From Micromonospora sp. FIMYZ51 (lineage in GTDB: Bacteria > Actinomycetota > Actinomycetes > Mycobacteriales > Micromonosporaceae): DNA of 64,000 bases. Every line of letters begins with the position of its first letter. The first letter of the stretch is position 1. The notes beneath the pieces are model-generated. The model did no database searches. It saw only the letters and a program-made list of their open reading frames with translations, and was not told where the DNA came from. Positions 44,493 through 52,557 of the stretch are shown one piece after another. The position numbers and the translations under genes are program-made. Location of the stretch: positions 558,001-622,000 of the forward strand of contig NZ_CP134706.1 in assembly GCF_038246755.1 (NCBI RefSeq). The letters run 5' to 3'.

Positions 44493-45515
44493 ATGCTGGG
44501 CAGAAGAGCTGTCAGGAGCCCGCGCGCCGTCGCCGGTCCGGTACCGGCGACGCCGTTCGCCGCCGTGGTGGCGTTGCTCCTCCTGGCCGGCTGCGGTGGC
44601 GAGCCGGTGGACGCGGCTGCCCCGGCGCCGGTCGAGTCCGCCGCCTTCGGGCCGGACCGTGCCGCGCTGGTGCTCACCGCCTTCGACCAGGCCGACTCGG
44701 CAGCCTCCGTCGCCGGTGACGTCGAGGCGCTGCGTACCCAGGAGATCCCACCCGCGCTCGACCTCAGCATCGCCGCGGTCCGCCGGGCCGCCTACCACAA
44801 GCGTCCACAACCGTCGTTCCAGCACATCAACCCGGTCTTCGCGGTGCCGGCCGGCGAAGCGACCTGCTTCCTCGCCACGGCCACCCTGCGGCTGGCCGGG
44901 TCGGAGCTGGCCCCCACCGACGTCAGTCAGTTCGTGCTCGACACCGACGGCCAGTGGAAGCTCAGCCACAACGTCCAGATCATCCAGCCGGCCCTGGTGA
45001 CGGCCCGGAGCATCGGCAGCCAACCCACCACGTCCGGCGGTGCCGCCCTGGACGAGACCAGCCGCAAAGCCGTCGCCGCCGAGGTGTTCGCCCGCAGCAT
45101 CGGCTCGACGACCGGCAACCGCTCCGTGGTCGAGTCGAGCCCGCTGCTCGACGGCCAGTTCGCCGGCGGTTGGGAGGTCTACGGGCAACAACTCGCCGAA
45201 GTCGGCGCGCAGGTGCAGCGGACGCTGGACCGGGCCGAGTGGTCGGACTGCGCGGTCACGCTGCCGACCGGCACGCTTACCTTCCTGACGATTCACGCCA
45301 CCGACACGCTGCGGCCGGCACCCGGCGGCCCGGCGACGGTCCGGATGGTGCCGCAGAGACCGGACCTGATCGCCACCGGCCATCGCACGGCCGTGCGCGG
45401 CAAGACCATCCGGGTCACCCGGGTGGAGACGTTCCTGTTGCTGGTACCGGCGCAGACCGTCGGCACCAGCGTGTTGGGGCTCAACGACACCGCGCTTACC
45501 GTCACCGCAAGCTGA
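44493..45515 (+). CDS. Lipoprotein of unknown function at the left end of the RiPP cluster
   Basis: The 340-residue protein has a lipoprotein signal (VALLLLAGC lipobox) after a basic N-terminus. The mature part resembles no family I know; it is a mixed alpha/beta protein without repeats. The ATG at 44493 is chosen over 44481 because GGAGGACGAG lies between them as a ribosome-binding site. It lies 150 bases after the LuxR gene and 207 before the cyclodehydratase. Its presence beside the RiPP genes could mean a surface role in immunity or export, but that is only context. Confidence 0.65.
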   Translation: MLGRRAVRSPRAVAGPVPATPFAAVVALLLLAGCGGEPVDAAAPAPVESAAFGPDRAALVLTAFDQADSAASVAGDVEALRTQEIPPALDLSIAAVRRAAYHKRPQPSFQHINPVFAVPAGEATCFLATATLRLAGSELAPTDVSQFVLDTDGQWKLSHNVQIIQPALVTARSIGSQPTTSGGAALDETSRKAVAAEVFARSIGSTTGNRSVVESSPLLDGQFAGGWEVYGQQLAEVGAQVQRTLDRAEWSDCAVTLPTGTLTFLTIHATDTLRPAPGGPATVRMVPQRPDLIATGHRTAVRGKTIRVTRVETFLLLVPAQTVGTSVLGLNDTALTVTAS

Positions 45516-45523
45516 CCCAAGCC

Positions 45524-45599
45524 CGCTTACGGCCCGCGAGGCCACCGACGGCCGGTGGGGTCGCTTACGGCCCGCGAGGCCGTCGACGGCCGGTGGGGC
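45524..45599 (+). repeat. Two tandem 38-bp repeats between lipoprotein and cyclodehydratase genes
   Basis: Two 38-bp copies (45524-45561 and 45562-45599) differ at about two positions, and a fragment of a third follows. Each copy contains GC-rich inverted repeats around ACGGCCCGCGAGGCC and GACGGCC. They may form hairpins that end transcription of the lipoprotein gene. Confidence 0.7.
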
Positions 45600-45722
45600 C
45601 GCTGACGGCAGAAACCGATGGCATCTCTCGGGATCGGACCCGCTGGACCGCGACGATGGTGGCAGCCCTGATCAGGGCAGGGCCGGCGGTGCCGCGCTCC
45701 GGCCACCAGGATCGGAGAAACC

Positions 45723-47999
45723 ATGTGGCGTCCGCGCTTCCGATCGGACTACCTGCCGGTGCGGCTGCCCGACGGTCCGCTCGTCGTGCTGGGCGAGACC
45801 CGCAGCCTGCTCGTGGACGACCCGGTCGCCGCCGAGTTGGCCGACCACCTCGACGGTGCCGCGCCGCTGGCCGACGTGGTGGCCCGGCTGGCCGTCCGGC
45901 ATCCGGTCACCGCCGTCGCCGCCGCGCTCGCCCGACTGCGCGACCACGGTCTGCTGGTGTCCGGTCCGGCGCACACCTCGCCGGCCGAGGCGGCCGGCTG
46001 GGACGCCCGGGGGGTGCCGCCCGACGTCGGGCAGCGGTGGATGGCCGGTGGTGAGGTGACAATCGTGGACCTCGGGGCGCCTCGGGTGGCCGAGACCGCC
46101 GACGCGCTGCGCGCCCTCGGGATCGCCGCGACGGTGGTCGGCCCGGACGCGCCCGACCCCGGCCCGGACGACGCCCAGGTGCTGGTGCTGCCGGGGTCGA
46201 TGCTGGATCCCCGGCTGGCCCAGATCAACGACCGGCACCTGGCCGCCGGCCGCGCATGGACACTCGCCCGGCCGCACGGCAACGTCGTCTTCCTCGGGCC
46301 GCACCTGGTGCCCGGCCGCACCGGCTGCTGGGCCTGCCTGCGGCAACGCTGGCAAGAGAACGAGCAGGTGAACGCCTATCTCGGCGGACAGGGCCTGGCC
46401 GGTCCGTTGCCGCAGCCCGGTCGGGCGGTCCTGCCCGGACTGGCCACCATGGCTGCCGGGCTGCTCGCCACCGAACTCGCCGTGCTCGCCGTGCGGGGCA
46501 CGTCGCCCCGGCTCACCGGCCGGATGGTCGCGCTCGACACCCGGGACCTGAGCCTGGAGGGCCACCAACTGGTACGCCAGCCGCAGTGCCCCGCCTGCGG
46601 CGACCCGGACCTCGTCCGCAAGGCCGAGCCCCGGATCGACCTGCCACCGAGCGGCACCCAACCCAGCCGGGCCGGGGAATCCCGCACCCGGGCACCCGCC
46701 GAGGCGTACGCCGCACTCGCCCACCACGTCAGCCGGTACCTGGGTGTGGTGAGCCGGCTGACCGCACTGGAGAAGACCGACAACGGCGTCACGCACACCT
46801 ACTCCGCCGGCCACAATTTCGCCCAGCCCCGGCAACTCGCCGCCCTGCGTCGCAACCTGCGTGGGCAGAGCGGTGGCAAGGGCCGGACCGACCTCCAGGC
46901 CCGGATGAGCGCGATCGGGGAGGCAGTGGAGCGCTACTGCGGGGTGTGGCGTGCCGACCGCCCGGTGCACCGGGCGACGTACCGGCAACTCGGCCCGGAC
47001 CGCGCGGTGCACCTGCGGGAACTGCTGCTGTTCTCCGAACGCCAGTACGCCGACCGGAGCCGGCTCAACCGCGACCTGGGCCACCTGCACCGGATTCCGT
47101 ACCCCCTGAGCGACCAGGTGGAGCTGGACTGGACCACGGGCTGGTCGTTGACCCGGCAGACACCGCGCGAGCTGCCCGCCGTGCACTGCTGGTACGGGCA
47201 TCCGGAGCTGACCGAGCTGGGGGTGTGCTCGGCCGACTCGAACGGCTGCGCGGCCGGCGGCAACCGGTCGGAGGCGATTGTCCAGGGCTTCTGCGAACTG
47301 GTGGAGCGGGACAGCGTGGCGCTGTGGTGGTACCACCGCTCCCGGCTGCCGGGGGTGGACCTCGCCTCGTTCGCCGACCCGTGGACCGCCGCCTGCGTCG
47401 ACCATCACGCCACCGCCCTGGGCCGCGAGCTGTGGGCCCTCGACCTGACCGCCGACCTCGGCGTACCCGCGTTCGCCGCGGTGTCCCGACGGGTCGACGG
47501 TGGGCCGGAGGACGTCCTGGTCGGGTTCGGTGCACACCTGGACGCGCGGGTCGCGCTGACCCGGGCGCTCACCGAGGTCAACCAGTTCCTGCCCGCCGTC
47601 GGCGAGCCCAACTCGGCGGGCAACCGGTACGGCGCCGACGATCCGGACACCGCACGTTGGTTCGGCACCGTGCGGGTGGCCGACCAGCCCTGGCTCCGGC
47701 CGGACCCGACCCGGCCGCCGCGCACCGCCGCAGACCACGAAGCGCTCACCACCGGTGACGTCGGGGACGATGTGCGCCGCTGCGTACGCCTGGCGGAGCA
47801 GGCCGGGCTGGAAGTGATCGTCGTCGACCAGTCCCGTCCGGATATCGACCTGGCGGTGGTGAAGGTCGTCGTGCCGGGACTGCGGCACTTCTGGCGCCGG
47901 CTCGGCCCTGGCCGACTGTGGGACGTCCCGGCCCGCCTCGGCCGGGACCCGCTGGCCACCGACGAGACGTCAGCAAATCCGCTGAACGTCTTCTTCTAG
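45723..47999 (+). CDS. Fused RiPP cyclodehydratase (E1-like/docking domain plus YcaO)
   Basis: The 758-residue protein joins an E1-like leader-binding part (about 1-300) to a YcaO domain (about 320-758). The first has a zinc tetrad made by CWAC near 202-205 and CPAC at 289-292. The YcaO part has SAIGEAVERYC (about 395-405) and EAIVQGFCELVERDS (about 517-531), which hold the ATP and Mg2+ ligands. Such C-D fusions turn Cys, Ser or Thr into azolines with ATP. The C-terminus ends NPLNVFF and lacks the PxPxP tail common in azoline-forming YcaOs. It opens the operon that includes the oxidase and export genes. Confidence 0.9.
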   Translation: MWRPRFRSDYLPVRLPDGPLVVLGETRSLLVDDPVAAELADHLDGAAPLADVVARLAVRHPVTAVAAALARLRDHGLLVSGPAHTSPAEAAGWDARGVPPDVGQRWMAGGEVTIVDLGAPRVAETADALRALGIAATVVGPDAPDPGPDDAQVLVLPGSMLDPRLAQINDRHLAAGRAWTLARPHGNVVFLGPHLVPGRTGCWACLRQRWQENEQVNAYLGGQGLAGPLPQPGRAVLPGLATMAAGLLATELAVLAVRGTSPRLTGRMVALDTRDLSLEGHQLVRQPQCPACGDPDLVRKAEPRIDLPPSGTQPSRAGESRTRAPAEAYAALAHHVSRYLGVVSRLTALEKTDNGVTHTYSAGHNFAQPRQLAALRRNLRGQSGGKGRTDLQARMSAIGEAVERYCGVWRADRPVHRATYRQLGPDRAVHLRELLLFSERQYADRSRLNRDLGHLHRIPYPLSDQVELDWTTGWSLTRQTPRELPAVHCWYGHPELTELGVCSADSNGCAAGGNRSEAIVQGFCELVERDSVALWWYHRSRLPGVDLASFADPWTAACVDHHATALGRELWALDLTADLGVPAFAAVSRRVDGGPEDVLVGFGAHLDARVALTRALTEVNQFLPAVGEPNSAGNRYGADDPDTARWFGTVRVADQPWLRPDPTRPPRTAADHEALTTGDVGDDVRRCVRLAEQAGLEVIVVDQSRPDIDLAVVKVVVPGLRHFWRRLGPGRLWDVPARLGRDPLATDETSANPLNVFF

Positions 48000-48045
48000 C
48001 TGACCGGTGCTCCCGGTCCGCCGGGAACGTGGAAGGGACGTGCAG

Positions 48046-48087
48046 ATGGCCACCATGGTGGACCCGGTCGGCCGGCGGTCGTGGTGA
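48046..48087 (+). CDS. Possible 13-residue leader ORF before the oxidase gene
   Basis: An ATG at 48046 follows GGAAGGGA at an ideal 7-base distance and opens a 13-codon frame (MATMVDPVGRRSW). Its TGA overlaps the GTG start of the SagB-type gene, which otherwise has no ribosome-binding site of its own. It could serve translational coupling. There is no reason to think the peptide itself has a function. Confidence 0.3.
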   Translation: MATMVDPVGRRSW

Positions 48088-49547
48088 ACGCCCCCGTCGG
48101 CGGTCCGCCGATCCAGGAGTCGTACCGGCTGCGTCGCGACGCGGAGCTGCGGCTCGGCGCGGACGGCTCGCTGATCCTGCGGCAGACCCGCTTCCAGCTC
48201 ACCCTGGAGCAACCCGGCATGGGCCGGCGCGGGCTGCTGCTGCGGCTCGCCGACGACTGGGTGAGCGATGTCGAGGTGGGCCGGTTGGTCAGCGGCCTGG
48301 AGGGGGAGAGTCGCGTGTTGCCGGCGCAGTTGCTGCTGCGTCGGCTGCTCGCCCACTCCTGGCTGGACCGCCGCGTCCAGGTCGACGATCGGGCGTTGCT
48401 CGACCTGATGCCCACCGGCCTGGGTCGGGGCAGTCTGCCGGAGAGCCGCCCGCACACGCCAGGGGTCCGCTACCGGCTGTCCCGCTTCGCCACCCTCCAG
48501 CACGACCGGGACATGCTCGTGGCCGCGTCGTCGCTGAGCCTGCTCACGGTCGGCTGCGCCGACGCCGCCCTCGGCGGGCTACTGGCCGCCGCCGTGCCGG
48601 GCGTCGAATTCGAGACCGTGACCCGCCTGCTCGGTGTGTCGCCGCAGGCCGCCGGTCGGGTGCTCGACGAACTGGTCACCGCCCGGATCCTGGTCACCGA
48701 CGCCGAGTTCGAGGCGGAACGCGATGCCGTGCCGCTGGCCTACTGGTCGCCGGAGGAACTGCGACTGCACAATCGTTCCCGGGCCGGCCGGCACGCGCTG
48801 CCGGTGGGCGGCACCTACCGGATGCGGGAGCGCTTCGCGCCGCAACCGCTGCGCCGCCCGTACGGCGGGGGTCGGGCGGTCGAGTTGCCGCTGCCGGACC
48901 TGACCACGATCGCCAAGGCGGATCCCGCGTTCAGCCAGGTCGTCGCGGACCGGCGCACCGTGCGCGAGCACGACGACGACGCACCGCTGTCCCTGGACCG
49001 GCTGGCGGAATTCCTGCACCGTTCGCAGCACACCACCGTGGTCGGCGAGGCAGGCGGACAGGAGGTCGGTCACCGGCCCTATCCGGGTGGTGGCGCGGTC
49101 TACGAGCTGGAGATCTATCCGCTTGTCGCGCGCTGCGCCGGGCTCGATGCGGGGCTCTACCACTACGACGCGGTCGGGCACCGGCTGGAGCCGGTCGCCG
49201 GCTGGGGGTCGGCCGCCGACCGGCTGTTGGCGTACGCCAGGGCGGCCGGTGCCATGCCCCGGCCGCCCCAGACGGTCCTGGTGGTCACCGCCCGGGTCCA
49301 GCGGCTGATGTGGAAGTACGAAGGGATGAGCTACGCCATGATTCTCAAGGACGCGGGTGTGCTGACCCATCAGATGTATCTCGTGGCCACCGCCATGGGG
49401 TTGGCACCGTGTGCGCTCGGTGCCGGCGACTCACACGCCTTCGCCGAGCTGTCCGGGCTGGACCCGCTCGTCGAACCGAGCGTGGCGGACTTCCTTCTCG
49501 GCTCGCGCCGCACCGCCGACCCGGCCGGAGCGGGAGGCCGGCCATGA
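48081..49547 (+). CDS. SagB/ThcOx-type azoline oxidase
   Basis: The 488-residue flavoprotein has an N-terminal winged-helix-like part (about 1-270) and a C-terminal nitroreductase-fold domain (about 285-485). Recognisable features are YPGGGAVYELEIYPL, GLYHYD and the MILKDAGVLTHQMYLVATAMGLAPCALGAG segment that holds FMN-binding and active-site parts. The family oxidises thiazolines and oxazolines to thiazoles and oxazoles. It lies between the cyclodehydratase and export genes, and its stop overlaps the start of the next gene. Confidence 0.9.
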   Translation: MVNAPVGGPPIQESYRLRRDAELRLGADGSLILRQTRFQLTLEQPGMGRRGLLLRLADDWVSDVEVGRLVSGLEGESRVLPAQLLLRRLLAHSWLDRRVQVDDRALLDLMPTGLGRGSLPESRPHTPGVRYRLSRFATLQHDRDMLVAASSLSLLTVGCADAALGGLLAAAVPGVEFETVTRLLGVSPQAAGRVLDELVTARILVTDAEFEAERDAVPLAYWSPEELRLHNRSRAGRHALPVGGTYRMRERFAPQPLRRPYGGGRAVELPLPDLTTIAKADPAFSQVVADRRTVREHDDDAPLSLDRLAEFLHRSQHTTVVGEAGGQEVGHRPYPGGGAVYELEIYPLVARCAGLDAGLYHYDAVGHRLEPVAGWGSAADRLLAYARAAGAMPRPPQTVLVVTARVQRLMWKYEGMSYAMILKDAGVLTHQMYLVATAMGLAPCALGAGDSHAFAELSGLDPLVEPSVADFLLGSRRTADPAGAGGRP

Positions 49548-50353
49548 AGTTCCGGCGGCAGGCGCTGCGCCAGTTGGAGGCGCCTGAGCAACTGGACCGG
49601 GCGGTCCGGCTGACCACCGTGCCGAGCTGGCTGGCCACCGCCGCTCTGGTCATCGTCGTGGTCGCCGCGGCTGTCTGGTCGGTACGCGCGGTGGTGCCGC
49701 GGACCGTCGAGGCGGCCGGGGTGCTGATCCACTCCAACGGGATCTCCGCACTCGACGCGCTCGACAGCGGTCAGATCACCAAGGTGTGGGCGGCACCGCA
49801 CCAGCGGGTGCCCAAGGGCACCCCGCTCTACAGCCTGCGCACGGTGGACGGCAAGGTCCGGGTGGAGACGGCGCCGGGTGACGCCAACGTGGTCGCCTGG
49901 TTGGTCTCCGAAGGTGAGATCGTCACCCCCGGCACCCACCTTGCCGATCTGGAGCGGCTGGACACCGCCGGGGACGCGCTGCAAGCAGTCGTCTACGCCC
50001 CCGCCGTCGCCGCGCCGCTGCTGCAACCCGGCATACCCGTGGAGGTGGCTGCCGCAGCGGCGCCGCGCAACGTGTTCGGCACCCTGGCCGGCCAGGTGAC
50101 CACGGTCGGTGCCTTCCCGGAGACCGAGGCGTCGCTGCGCGCCTTCCTGGGCACCGGCCCGGACGTCCGGCGGCTGCTCGCCCGGGGCAGCGTCGTCCGG
50201 GTGACGGTCGCCCTGGAGCCCGACCCGGCCGCTCCGGGCGGCCTACGGTGGACCAGGTCCCCGCCGCCGTTCCAGCTCAACTCGGCAAGCGAGGTGACCG
50301 CCTGGTTCACTGTGGACCGGGAGCACCCCATCGACTGGTTGCTGCGGCGATGA
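49544..50353 (+). CDS. NHLM-type RiPP secretion (membrane-fusion, HlyD-like) protein
   Basis: This 269-residue protein has one N-terminal membrane helix (about 26-50) and an extracytoplasmic lipoyl/barrel-sandwich-like body with GTPLYSLRTVDGKVRV and VAWLVSEGEIVTPGTHLADL. It is the membrane-fusion partner usual in NHLM bacteriocin export systems. It overlaps both neighbours by 4 bases (ATGA), so oxidase, fusion protein and C39 exporter are cotranslated. Confidence 0.85.
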   Translation: MKFRRQALRQLEAPEQLDRAVRLTTVPSWLATAALVIVVVAAAVWSVRAVVPRTVEAAGVLIHSNGISALDALDSGQITKVWAAPHQRVPKGTPLYSLRTVDGKVRVETAPGDANVVAWLVSEGEIVTPGTHLADLERLDTAGDALQAVVYAPAVAAPLLQPGIPVEVAAAAAPRNVFGTLAGQVTTVGAFPETEASLRAFLGTGPDVRRLLARGSVVRVTVALEPDPAAPGGLRWTRSPPPFQLNSASEVTAWFTVDREHPIDWLLRR

Positions 50354-52533
50354 GCGCGCCGACGACCGCCGCCGGAGATTCGCCGGAGATTCCCCGAATC
50401 CGGCGTCGCCGGGTCCGCACCCCCACCCTGATCCAGATGGAAGCGGTGGAGTGCGGTGCCGCCGCCCTCGGGATCCTGCTCGGCCACCACGGTCGGCACG
50501 TACCGCTGGAGGAGTTGCGCCGGGTGTGCGGGGTGAGCCGCGACGGCTCCACCGCGGCCACCGTGCTCAAGGGCGCCCGCCGGTACGGGATGGTGGCCAA
50601 GGGCTTCCAGATGGACCTGGCCGGCCTGGCCAGCGTGGCGCTGCCGGCGGTGCTGTTCTGGCGGTTCGAGCACTTCGTGGTGCTCGAAGGGCTCGGCCGC
50701 AAGGTCTTCATAAACGACCCGGCCACCGGCCCCCGCGCGGTGGACTGGGCGGAGTTCGACGGCGCCTTCACCGGCATCGTGCTCACCATGCAGCCCGGCC
50801 CCGAGTTCCAGCGGGGCGGCACCCGTTACCGGATGGTCCGGGCGCTGGCCGAGCGGTGGCGTGGCCCCGGGTCGGCCATCGCGCAGATGCTGCTGCTCGG
50901 TCTGCTGATCGCCGTGGTCGGTCTGACCATCCCGGTGATGGCCCAGGTCTTCGTCGACCGGGTGCTGTTGCAGGAGGACCGGGCGGCGTTCGCCGGCCTG
51001 GTGGCGGCGGTGGCCGTCGCCGCCGTGCTGACCTTCCTGGCCAGCCTGCTTCAGCAACGCCTGACCGTACGCGCGGAGACCGCGCTCGCCCTGGCCAGCG
51101 CCACCCGGTTCTTCCGACATCTGTTGCGACTGCCGCCGACCTTCTTCGACCAGCGGCAGGCCGCCGACCTCGGCCAGCGGGTGCGCAGCAACGACGCGGT
51201 CGCGGAGGTGCTCACCCGCCGGGCGGCCACCACCGTGGTGGACACCGCCCTGGTGCTGGCGTACGGGGCCCTGCTCTGCCAGTACGACCTGCTGCTCGGA
51301 CTCTGTGCGGTGGTGCTGGCCGGGCTGAACGTGAGTGTGCTGCGCTACGTCGCCTCGACCCGGTCGACGGCCGTGGTCGGACTCCAGGCGGATCGCAGCA
51401 AACTGGTGACCACCGTCTACACCACCGTCCAGATGATCGAGACGGTGAAGGCCGGCGGTGAGGAGGAGCGGGCGGTGGCCCGGTTCGCGGCACGTCACGC
51501 GACAGTCGCCTCCCGGCAACAGCGGCTGGGGGTGCCCACCGCGGTGCTCTCCGTCCTGCCGGTGTTCCTCGCCTCGGCGACCACCGCGGTGCTGTTGGGG
51601 CTGGGCAGCCGTCAGGTGGTGGCGGAGGCGATGACCGTCGGCGTACTTGTCGGCATGCAGAGCCTGGCCGTGGCGATGAACCGGCCGTTGGGCAATCTGA
51701 CCGCGCTGGGCTCGCGGTTGCAGGACGTGAGCGCCGACCTCAACCGGCTACGCGACGTGGAGCGGTATCCACTGCCGTCGGCCGAGGACCGCCCAGTTCG
51801 GCCGATGACACCGATGGAGGGGCACCTGCGCATCGAGGAGGTCACCTTCGGCTACAACCCGCTGGGCCGGCCACTGCTTGAGAACTTCAGCCTGGACCTG
51901 CCGCCGGGTGCCCGGGTGGCGCTCGTCGGGCGGTCGGGCAGTGGCAAGTCGACGGTGGGCCGGCTGGTCGCCGGGCTCTACCGTCCGTGGACCGGCCGCG
52001 TCACGGTGGACGGGGCTGAACGAGCGGAGGTCGACGACGGCCTCTGGGCGGCCACCGTCGCCATGGTGGATCAGGACCAGCGGCTGTTCGAGGGGACGGT
52101 CCGGGACAACGTCACCATGTGGGACCTCACGGTTGGCGACGAGGACGTCGTCACCGCGCTGACGGACGCCTGCCTCTACGGCGAGGTCGCGGCCCGCCCG
52201 GGCGGCCTGGCCAGCCGGGTACGGGAGAACGGCGGGAACTTCTCCGGCGGGCAACGGCAACGGCTCGAGATCGCCCGCGCGCTCGTCCGCAACCCCCGGG
52301 TGCTGGTGCTGGACGAGGCCACCAGCGCCCTGGACGCCGAGACCGAACGCCGCATCGACCTGCACCTGCGCCGACGCGGGGCGACCTGCCTGATCGTGGC
52401 CCACCGCCTGTCCACGGTCCGCGACTGCGACCTGATCGTCGTGCTGGATGGCGGTCGGGAGGTGGAGCGTGGCACCCACGAGCAATTGGTTGCGCGGGAC
52501 GGGGCGTACGCGCGCCTGATCCAGGACCACTGA
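50350..52533 (+). CDS. NHLM-type ABC exporter with C39 leader peptidase
   Basis: The 727-residue protein has an N-terminal C39 cysteine protease domain with Cys35 (AVECGAAALG), His108 (FEHFVVL) and Asp123 (FINDPATG). A six-helix ABC membrane domain and an ATPase follow, with Walker A at about 527-535 (GRSGSGKST), the signature FSGGQRQRLEIA near 632 and Walker B near 651. It should cut leaders after a Gly-Gly or Ala-Gly type site while exporting the product. The two downstream precursors carry VAG and IAGG at their leader ends, so both fit. Confidence 0.92.
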   Translation: MSAPTTAAGDSPEIPRIRRRRVRTPTLIQMEAVECGAAALGILLGHHGRHVPLEELRRVCGVSRDGSTAATVLKGARRYGMVAKGFQMDLAGLASVALPAVLFWRFEHFVVLEGLGRKVFINDPATGPRAVDWAEFDGAFTGIVLTMQPGPEFQRGGTRYRMVRALAERWRGPGSAIAQMLLLGLLIAVVGLTIPVMAQVFVDRVLLQEDRAAFAGLVAAVAVAAVLTFLASLLQQRLTVRAETALALASATRFFRHLLRLPPTFFDQRQAADLGQRVRSNDAVAEVLTRRAATTVVDTALVLAYGALLCQYDLLLGLCAVVLAGLNVSVLRYVASTRSTAVVGLQADRSKLVTTVYTTVQMIETVKAGGEEERAVARFAARHATVASRQQRLGVPTAVLSVLPVFLASATTAVLLGLGSRQVVAEAMTVGVLVGMQSLAVAMNRPLGNLTALGSRLQDVSADLNRLRDVERYPLPSAEDRPVRPMTPMEGHLRIEEVTFGYNPLGRPLLENFSLDLPPGARVALVGRSGSGKSTVGRLVAGLYRPWTGRVTVDGAERAEVDDGLWAATVAMVDQDQRLFEGTVRDNVTMWDLTVGDEDVVTALTDACLYGEVAARPGGLASRVRENGGNFSGGQRQRLEIARALVRNPRVLVLDEATSALDAETERRIDLHLRRRGATCLIVAHRLSTVRDCDLIVVLDGGREVERGTHEQLVARDGAYARLIQDH

Positions 52534-52557
52534 CCACGGCGATCGGAGGAGACGCTG

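Noticed and set aside
47918..49543. Upstream extension of the membrane-fusion protein frame
   Set aside because: It overlaps the SagB-type gene in a different frame and is Arg/Gly-rich shadow sequence; the ATG at 49544 is the true start.
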